DNA from: DASQUP01 sp035641235
Lineage (GTDB): Bacteria > Actinomycetota > CADDZG01 > WHSQ01
DNA length: 13,970 nucleotides
NCBI GenBank assembly: GCA_035641235.1
Contig: DASQUP010000212.1
Span: 1 to 13,970 of the forward strand
Direction: 5' to 3'
The notes beneath the pieces are model-generated. The model saw only the letters and a program-made list of their open reading frames with translations, was not told the DNA's origin and searched no databases. The translations under genes were made by a program, and so were the position numbers. The first letter of the stretch is position 1; each line of letters opens with the position of its first letter. This document shows positions 9,427 to 13,970 of the stretch, piece after piece.

Positions 9427-9561
9427 TCATTGATCCTGAAGCAGCCCGAGGACATTGCCATCGGGGCTAGTGACGGTGGCTCTGGAGAACCACTCGGGCC
9501 GGCCCTCATGCGATGCACTGGGTGGTATCGCCGGCCCATGATAGGAGAGCAGGAATCTCAT
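9427..9561 (-). CDS. Small 44-aa ORF with a VOC/glyoxalase-like C-terminal tail
   Basis: An ATG at 9561 overlaps the TGA of the 60-aa ORF (ATGA), with GGAGGAAGG about 10 nt upstream, and the frame ends in TGA at 9427. The short product begins MRFLLSYHGP and ends EWFSRATVTSPDGNVLGLLQ. That ending matches the last beta-strands of VOC-family proteins (consensus DPDGN-x-x-x-L). A complete VOC module needs about 60 residues and a pair of modules about 120, so this is most likely the stub of a decayed or internally deleted VOC gene. A functional small protein is possible given its good translation signals. Confidence 0.45.
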   Translation of the reverse strand: MRFLLSYHGPAIPPSASHEGRPEWFSRATVTSPDGNVLGLLQDQ

Positions 9562-9740
9562 CGCGTCGGCACCTTCCTCCGAAGAAGATCGAGTTCTTCT
9601 TCGTTCTCTAGCTCCAACACCACGAAGGTCGCGCCGTCGGGCCCCGGTTCGGCGATCGCCGGGGACGCCTTCTCGACCGCCGCCTCGACCTCGGACACTC
9701 TTTCCGTCATTTCCTTCGAGGGGGCATTGAGGAAACACAT
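9558..9740 (-). CDS. Small 60-aa ORF of unknown function
   Basis: This ORF starts at an ATG with GGAGGACGGAAG immediately upstream, 11 nt after the ABM-like gene ends, so it has good translation signals and operon spacing. The product is acidic and predicted helix-strand-helix: an amphipathic helix (TERVSEVEAAVEKASPAIA), a strand (GATFVVLELE) and a Leu/Glu-rich end. I do not recognise a family. Its stop overlaps the start of the 44-aa ORF. The pair may be the remains of one longer gene, although neither alternative frame joins into an obvious full domain. Confidence 0.5.
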   Translation of the reverse strand: MCFLNAPSKEMTERVSEVEAAVEKASPAIAEPGPDGATFVVLELENEEELDLLRRKVPTR

Positions 9741-9751
9741 CTTCCGTCCTC

Positions 9752-10045
9752 CTACCAGCTCTGGGCGACCAACTCGAACGACTCAACGCTGACGACCTTC
9801 CCGTCCATCGCATCGGCTACTGCCGTCCTGATTGGGTCGACCGCCTCGACACTTGCATCTAGCGCCGACTCGCTGTCCCAGAACGCGATTCCGATCAGCC
9901 TGCCGTCCGATCTGTCGGCAAGGAAGTTCACTGCTGTGAAGCCCTCAATACCCTTGACGACTGGAAGGACCTTCTCGTTGATCGTGGCGACGGCATCATC
10001 GATCTTGCCTGCATCACCTTCGATGGTGCTAATCCTTGCGTGCAT
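9752..10045 (-). CDS. ABM-like (antibiotic biosynthesis monooxygenase fold) small protein
   Basis: This 97-aa single-domain protein has the dimeric alpha/beta-barrel pattern. Strand MHARISTIEG is followed by a helix (IDDAVATINEKVLPVVK), a strand pair (GFTAVNFLADRSDGRLIGIAFWDS), a helix ending in VDPIRTAVADAM and a last strand VVSVESFELVAQ. Length and layout fit ABM/DABB proteins, which include quinone-forming monooxygenases, heme-degrading enzymes and many proteins of unknown role. I see no heme-ligand motif that would make it an IsdG-type enzyme. The ATG follows AAGGAGACGAAG. It is the first gene of a leftward run of five genes, all with short spacing. Confidence 0.75.
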   Translation of the reverse strand: MHARISTIEGDAGKIDDAVATINEKVLPVVKGIEGFTAVNFLADRSDGRLIGIAFWDSESALDASVEAVDPIRTAVADAMDGKVVSVESFELVAQSW

Positions 10046-10057
10046 CTTCGTCTCCTT

Positions 10058-10100
10058 TTAATGCGACCGGCCTATGACTTAAGTGCGACGGGCCTACGAC
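10058..10100. repeat. Two tandem copies of a 21/22-nt repeat in the ABM gene leader
   Basis: TTAATGCGACCGGCCTATGAC (10058-10078) is followed directly by a 22-nt copy, TTAAGTGCGACGGGCCTACGAC (10079-10100). The copies differ by one insertion and two substitutions. They lie immediately upstream of the ribosome binding site of the ABM-like gene. They may be a regulator's tandem binding sites or a simple slippage duplication. Confidence 0.6.
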
Positions 10101-10150
10101 GTGTGTCCCCTGCAGCGGCGGCCCTCGTGAGGCGGCGGCCTCGCGGGGTG

Positions 10151-10221
10151 AATGGTGATGTCCATATCGATCAGGCTAGTTGCGTCTCGGTGACCGATGC
10201 TTCTCGATTCCTGATCGGTTT
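10151..10221 (-). pseudogene. Decayed copy of the AraC-end / VOC-start junction
   Basis: On the minus strand, 10221-10172 matches the C-terminal codons of the AraC gene (12053-12004) at 43 of 50 positions, in the same frame (PIRNREA-x-VTE-x-QLA) up to a premature TGA. It is followed by ATGGACATCACCATT (10165-10151), identical over 15 nt to the start of the VOC gene at 11968. About 29 nt that separate these parts in the intact copy, including the VOC ribosome binding site, are missing here. No VOC homology continues past the fifth codon. The MFS gene is thus flanked by an intact and a relic junction in the same orientation. Confidence 0.75.
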
Positions 10222-10245
10222 AGCTGCCCAGGTGGCGCGCCCTGC

Positions 10246-11481
10246 CTAACGCGCTTGGTGGTTCCTGCGTCGGGCCAGCAGCAGGGCGCACGCAACGGAG
10301 CCGAGCACTACGGTGGCGAGTCCCGAGCCGCCGAGCGTCGCACGCGGGCCCAGCGCCGTGGTGAGCGGTCCACCGAGCGCGGTGCCGAGCGGGGAGGCGG
10401 TTAGCAGCGCCGCGCTGCGGGCTGCGAGCATTGCGGCCAAGTGCTGCGGTGGCGACTTCGCCTGCACCAGCGTCACCGAGAGCGGTACGAACGGTCCGTA
10501 GATCGCGCCGCCGAGCGTGAAACACGCAACCGTGACGACCGTCGGCGCCCCGAACCCGAACGGCAGCAGCACGAACCCCCAGGCGACAACGATGCCGACC
10601 GTCACCGGCCAGAGCGGCAGCTGTCGCAGCGCGCCGACCGCGAGCCCGCCGAGCACCGCGCCGATGCCGAACAACATCCAGTAGAGGCCGAGCAGCGTGC
10701 CCGGTGCGTTCAGGTCGTGGGTCACGTGTAGCGGCAGCGCGACCTCGACGGGTCCGTACAGGAAGTTGAAGAACCAGGTGAGCGTCAACAGCCCAAGAAG
10801 TTCGGGATAGGAACGCAGCAGCGCGAACCCGCCGCGGGCGGCCGCCTGATCGACGATGGAGACGTGCCCCGACTCCGGCAGCCGTATCCGTGCGACGAGC
10901 ACGGCCAGGAACACGTAGGTGAGCGCGTCCAGGCCGAGCACGAGCGCGGTGCTGACGTACGTCACAAGAACACCGGCGATCGCGGGCCCGGCGATCGTGG
11001 CAGCGAACTCGAGCGAGCTTACGAGAGTGTTCGCGGCGAGCCGCTGTTCGTCGGGCAACAACTCGGCCATCAGGGTGTACTTGCCCGCGTTGCCCCACGC
11101 GTGCAACAGCGACGAGATCGCGAGCAGCACGAGGTACAGCGGCAGCGTAAGCAGCCCGGCGAGCCATGCGAGCGGTATGGCGCCGATAAACACGCCGCGC
11201 ACGACGTTGTCGGCGAGCAGTAGTCGCCAGGCCGGCACCCGGCGCAGGCGCCGACCTAACACCAGCGCGCCGACCACGCCAGGCAACGTGTACGCGGCTA
11301 CCGCGCCGCCCACCCACAGCCCCGCGGTTGCCTGCGGCGCGAGATCGATGGCGAGCCACGCCACCGCGACGAAGCTCATCCCGTCCCCGAGGTACGACAC
11401 CGCGAAGCCGAGGATCAGGCGCCGGAACAGCCGGTTCGCGAGCACCGGGCGGTAGGCGGAGGGTACGAGGCGTCGGAGCAT
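10246..11481 (-). CDS. MFS transporter (MFS_3/DHA3-like exporter)
   Basis: From the ATG at 11481, preceded by GAGGTGCCAGTG, the protein has 411 aa; a GTG at 11505 would add eight. It is highly hydrophobic with about 12 predicted membrane segments. The start (NRLFRRLILGFAVSYLGDG) fits the first helix of the MFS_3 group, which includes EntS-like exporters and macrolide-efflux-type pumps. The loop between helices 2 and 3 has GRRLRRVPAWRLLLADNV, a degenerate form of the basic MFS motif A. A central cytoplasmic loop follows RIRLPESGHVS. It ends in LLARRRNHQAR. Likely a proton-driven drug or metabolite exporter in the inner membrane; the substrate is unknown. The neighbouring AraC regulator and VOC protein point to a resistance role. 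Flanking repeats suggest the gene sits at a rearrangement point. Confidence 0.85.
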   Translation of the reverse strand: MLRRLVPSAYRPVLANRLFRRLILGFAVSYLGDGMSFVAVAWLAIDLAPQATAGLWVGGAVAAYTLPGVVGALVLGRRLRRVPAWRLLLADNVVRGVFIGAIPLAWLAGLLTLPLYLVLLAISSLLHAWGNAGKYTLMAELLPDEQRLAANTLVSSLEFAATIAGPAIAGVLVTYVSTALVLGLDALTYVFLAVLVARIRLPESGHVSIVDQAAARGGFALLRSYPELLGLLTLTWFFNFLYGPVEVALPLHVTHDLNAPGTLLGLYWMLFGIGAVLGGLAVGALRQLPLWPVTVGIVVAWGFVLLPFGFGAPTVVTVACFTLGGAIYGPFVPLSVTLVQAKSPPQHLAAMLAARSAALLTASPLGTALGGPLTTALGPRATLGGSGLATVVLGSVACALLLARRRNHQAR

Positions 11482-11507
11482 CACTGGCACCTCGTGACGT
11501 TGCACTT

Positions 11508-11547
11508 GAGATCGATCTCGTTTCAGCTGTGAGTCAGGCTCGCGAGC
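11508..11547. promoter_or_regulatory. Palindromes between the VOC and MFS genes
   Basis: The 76-nt gap before the MFS ATG holds a perfect 12-bp palindrome, GAGATCGATCTC (11508-11519), and a perfect 10-bp palindrome, GCTCGCGAGC (11538-11547). The second is enclosed by GAGTC (11531) and GACTC (11555), so it may fold as a terminator-like hairpin after the VOC gene. The first could be an operator for the MFS gene. These are visible symmetries; function is not shown. Confidence 0.35.
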
Positions 11548-11557
11548 GCCGGACGAC

Positions 11558-11968
11558 TCAGCCCCGCTCCTGGATGCGGATCATGTTGCCCGCGGGATCG
11601 CGGAAGGCGCAGTCGCGCACCCCGTACGGCTGGTCGATCGGCTCCTGGACGACCTCGGCGTCGCCGGCCTGCAGCCGCTCGAAGGTGCCATCGACGTCGG
11701 AGGTGGCCAGGATGATACTGGCGAAGGTGCCCTTGGCCATCATCTCGGCGATGGCGCTGCGCTCGTCGTCGGTGAGGCCGGGGGTGGCGGCAGGCGGGTA
11801 CAGGACGATCGACGTTTCGGGCTGGCCGGCGGGGCCGATCGTGATCCAGTGCATCCGGCCGTATTCGACGTCGTTTCGGACCTCAAAGCCGAGGGTGTCG
11901 CGATAGAACGCCAGGGATGCGTCCGGGTCGTCGTGCGGGAGGAAGCAGTGAGCAATGGTGATGTCCAT
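11558..11968 (-). CDS. VOC-family (glyoxalase/bleomycin-resistance-like) protein
   Basis: This 136-aa protein starts at an ATG with AGAGGAGACGCC upstream. It shows paired beta-alpha-beta-beta-beta modules. The first is MDITIAHCFLPHDDPDASLAFYRDTLGFEV, with His7 in the usual metal position. A variable loop (about 58-80) follows. The second module runs ASIILATSDVDGTFERL to FRDPAGNMIRIQE, where Glu134 would be the closing metal ligand. The family includes lyases, dioxygenases and antibiotic-binding proteins; this one is not assignable further. It begins 25 nt after the AraC regulator ends, so the two are probably co-transcribed. The first 15 nt are repeated in the relic at 10151-10165. Confidence 0.85.
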   Translation of the reverse strand: MDITIAHCFLPHDDPDASLAFYRDTLGFEVRNDVEYGRMHWITIGPAGQPETSIVLYPPAATPGLTDDERSAIAEMMAKGTFASIILATSDVDGTFERLQAGDAEVVQEPIDQPYGVRDCAFRDPAGNMIRIQERG

Positions 11969-11993
11969 GGCGTCTCCTCTGATCGGCGAGTGA

Positions 11994-12452
<459 letters not shown>

Positions 12453-12495
12453 CTGCGCGATCGTACAAAGGTACGCCGGAGTTGCCCACTCAGCC

Positions 12496-12546
12496 GGTTC
12501 CTTTCTTCTCTATCCCCCTTGAAGGTGGTCACAGAAGAAAAGAACC
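12496..12546. terminator. Long inverted repeat between the SDR and AraC genes
   Basis: GGTTCCTTTCTTCT (12496-12509) pairs with AGAAGAAAAGAACC (12533-12546) at 13 of 14 positions around a 23-nt loop. It is markedly purine/pyrimidine-skewed and AT-richer than its surroundings. It lies 28 nt beyond the SDR stop, so the likely role is SDR transcription termination; in the minus-strand RNA the first arm is U-rich. A mobile-element end or regulatory hairpin cannot be excluded. Confidence 0.45.
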
Positions 12547-12574
12547 AGATCCCCAAGGGGGCCAACAAGGATCA

Positions 12575-13504
12575 TCAGCGGAATTGCTCGACGTCCCTGC
12601 CGCTCTGCTCCTCGATTCCGTACCTCTCGATGTACCCCCAGGCGTCCGGCCGAGAGCCGTCCACGTCGGTGAGGTCGTACTCGTCCGCCAGCTGGCGAGA
12701 GGTAAGGACCCGCCCGGCGAACCTGGACGCGTCTGGATCGCCGGCGAGAGCCGCGACGCCACGACCGAGGTACGTGGGCGTCTCCGAGATCGCGAATCCC
12801 GGCACGTTCACCAAAGCGTCGCGCCAGTTGTCCTCGGTGACGCCGAAGTTGTCCAGCATCTGCTCCGAGCGCAGCCACCCGGGAGTGACGCCGAGCGCGG
12901 TGACGGGATGGTCGGTGAGTTCGGCATCGAGGCTCTTGACGATGCGGTCGACGGTTGCCTTCACCAGATCGTAGTAGAAGCCGACGACGGGGCGATAGTT
13001 CGCGTTGAAGTTCGTCGTGCTGTCGTTGACCTCAATGAGTAGTCCGGCGCCGGTACGAAGGAGCAGGGGGATCGCGAGTGCGCTGGTGATCACGTGGGTG
13101 TCCACCCCGAGCCGGAGCATGCGGAGCCCACCGGCGAGATCGTGCTCCCACAACGGCTTTTCCCACTGCGCGTAGCGGTCGCCGCCAAAGATGTCGTTGA
13201 CCAAAACGTCGAGCCGTCCGCGTTCGTCGTCGATCCGGCGTACGAGCGATTCGACCTGGGTGAGTTCGAGATGGTCGACTCGAACTGCGCTACCGTCTCC
13301 GCCGGCGGCCCGCATCAGGTCTCCGGTCTCCTCGATCGTTTCGGGACGGTCGATCTCTGAGGGTCCTGCCGTTCGGCTGCTCCGCCCCGTCGCGTAGACG
13401 AACGCGCCCGCTCGGGCGAGCTCGACAGCCATGGCCCGTCCGGCGCCGCGAGTCGCGCCCGCGACGAGCGCGACCCGGCCGGCGAGTGGCTGGTCCTCGC
13501 TCAT
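12575..13504 (-). CDS. SDR-family NAD(P)-dependent oxidoreductase (DHRS1-like)
   Basis: I start it at the ATG 13504 (MSEDQPLAGRV), preceded by GAGGAGGCGTATTC, giving 309 aa. The open frame continues upstream to 13720 but that extension overlaps the VOC gene and lacks family features. The Rossmann motif VAGATRGAGRA is at 14-24. The usual NNAG is replaced by LVNDIFGGD (101-109), as in DHRS1-type SDRs. The catalytic Ser is in VNDST (about 162) and the YxxxK is YDLVK (178-182). After the active site come VTPGWLRSEQML and a long C-terminal part (ETPTYLGRGVAALAGDP, then GRVLTSRQLADEYDLTDVDG). An ATGR at 38-41 after the second strand suggests NADP preference. It is cytosolic and of unknown substrate. 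It lies 79 nt downstream of a VOC gene in the same direction and could share its transcript. Confidence 0.88.
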   Translation of the reverse strand: MSEDQPLAGRVALVAGATRGAGRAMAVELARAGAFVYATGRSSRTAGPSEIDRPETIEETGDLMRAAGGDGSAVRVDHLELTQVESLVRRIDDERGRLDVLVNDIFGGDRYAQWEKPLWEHDLAGGLRMLRLGVDTHVITSALAIPLLLRTGAGLLIEVNDSTTNFNANYRPVVGFYYDLVKATVDRIVKSLDAELTDHPVTALGVTPGWLRSEQMLDNFGVTEDNWRDALVNVPGFAISETPTYLGRGVAALAGDPDASRFAGRVLTSRQLADEYDLTDVDGSRPDAWGYIERYGIEEQSGRDVEQFR

Positions 13505-13583
13505 GAATACGCCTCCTCGATGATCGGCGTCATGCCGTCCCCCTTCCGACGTTCGGTTGGTGATCGCCGGCTCGAGCGGTCGG

Positions 13584-13967
13584 TCAGCTGCCTGCGGGTT
13601 GGAACAGTTCGACGAGGTTGCCGGCCGGGTCGACGAGCAGAATTTGCCGGCCGCCAGGCCCGGACACCACATCGCTGACAAACTCCAGACCAGCCGCACG
13701 GAGCCGCTCGATCTCGGCATTCAGTTCGTCGACGATCAAGTGGATACGGTTGCGGCCGGCAGCGTCGGCGTGGTCCGGTGTAGCACGCGCCCCGGAACTG
13801 GTCGGGCCGCTGAGCAGAAGCCGCAGGGGGCCTCGCACGACGTCCGCGAAGGCAGGCGCGTAGTTGGTGTTCACCTCGAAGCCGAGGTGTTCCGTGTAGA
13901 AGTCGACGGACGCCTGGACGTCGTCGACCACGTAGCGGACGTGTGCCATCTGGTCGCGTTCCGTCAT
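13584..13967 (-). CDS. VOC-family (glyoxalase-like) protein
   Basis: This 127-aa protein runs almost to the window edge. It has two VOC modules: MAHVRYVVDDVQASVDFYTEHLGFEV with His9, then NRIHLIVDELNAEIERLRAAG with His76, ending LLVDPAGNLVELFQP with Glu120. These residues fit the metal-binding pattern of the superfamily, and the length is typical. The internal ATG at 13949 (MAHVRYV) is an alternative start, closer to the usual VOC N-terminus; upstream signals for 13967 cannot be judged because only three bases are left. It may be an enzyme acting on small carbonyl or aromatic compounds, or a drug-binding protein. It is upstream of the SDR gene on the same strand. Confidence 0.85.
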   Translation of the reverse strand: MTERDQMAHVRYVVDDVQASVDFYTEHLGFEVNTNYAPAFADVVRGPLRLLLSGPTSSGARATPDHADAAGRNRIHLIVDELNAEIERLRAAGLEFVSDVVSGPGGRQILLVDPAGNLVELFQPAGS

Positions 13968-13970
13968 GAC

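Noticed and set aside
10220..11359. 379-codon minus-strand frame within the MFS gene
   Set aside because: Arg/Ala-rich shadow of the transporter in another frame; the MFS frame has the membrane segments.
13505..13720. N-terminal extension of the SDR by 72 codons
   Set aside because: It overlaps the VOC gene, is not SDR-like, and the ATG at 13504 has a strong ribosome binding site just before MSEDQPLAGRV.

Overview
This is a high-GC bacterial window. The GC-rich third codon positions, the GTG/TTG starts next to strong GGAGG-type ribosome binding sites, and the mix of VOC, NIPSNAP, ABM, SDR, MarR and AraC single-domain genes fit a soil actinobacterium (Actinomycetota). I cannot name the genus. 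There are no rRNA or tRNA genes, no CRISPR array and no intact mobile element. Apart from one NIPSNAP gene, every gene I support lies on the minus strand.

Layout from left to right: (1) the N-terminal 260 codons of a class V aminotransferase that runs off the left edge; (2) a gap with an orphan C-terminal membrane-protein fragment; (3) a RibD/DHFR-fold reductase (minus) divergent from a double-domain NIPSNAP protein (plus); (4) a translationally coupled pair, a DUF1704/QEGLA (MATCAP-like) zinc peptidase followed by a GshB-like ATP-grasp ligase; (5) a coupled MarR regulator and membrane-anchored cupredoxin behind an AT-rich palindromic promoter/operator; (6) a probable five-gene operon read leftward from 10045 (ABM-like monooxygenase, 60-aa ORF, 44-aa VOC-tail ORF, DUF1801 protein, and a UvrA-like ABC ATPase that appears to lack the UvrB-binding domain); (7) an AraC-type regulator, a VOC protein and an MFS exporter; (8) an SDR oxidoreductase preceded by a second VOC protein.

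The most interesting part is the ligase/peptidase pair at 2739-4918. A peptide-bond-forming ATP-grasp enzyme is coupled by a 4-nt overlap to a HExxxH peptidase of the family that includes the eukaryotic tubulin detyrosinase MATCAP. This suggests a peptide or protein-tail make-and-break module, or synthesis of an unknown peptide metabolite. The second notable point is a decayed copy of the AraC-end/VOC-start junction at 10151-10221, just beyond the MFS gene, which records a past duplication or deletion. Several other genes look like an accessory stress and detoxification neighbourhood: small electrophile or drug-handling enzymes, an exporter, a UvrA2-like protein and their local regulators.
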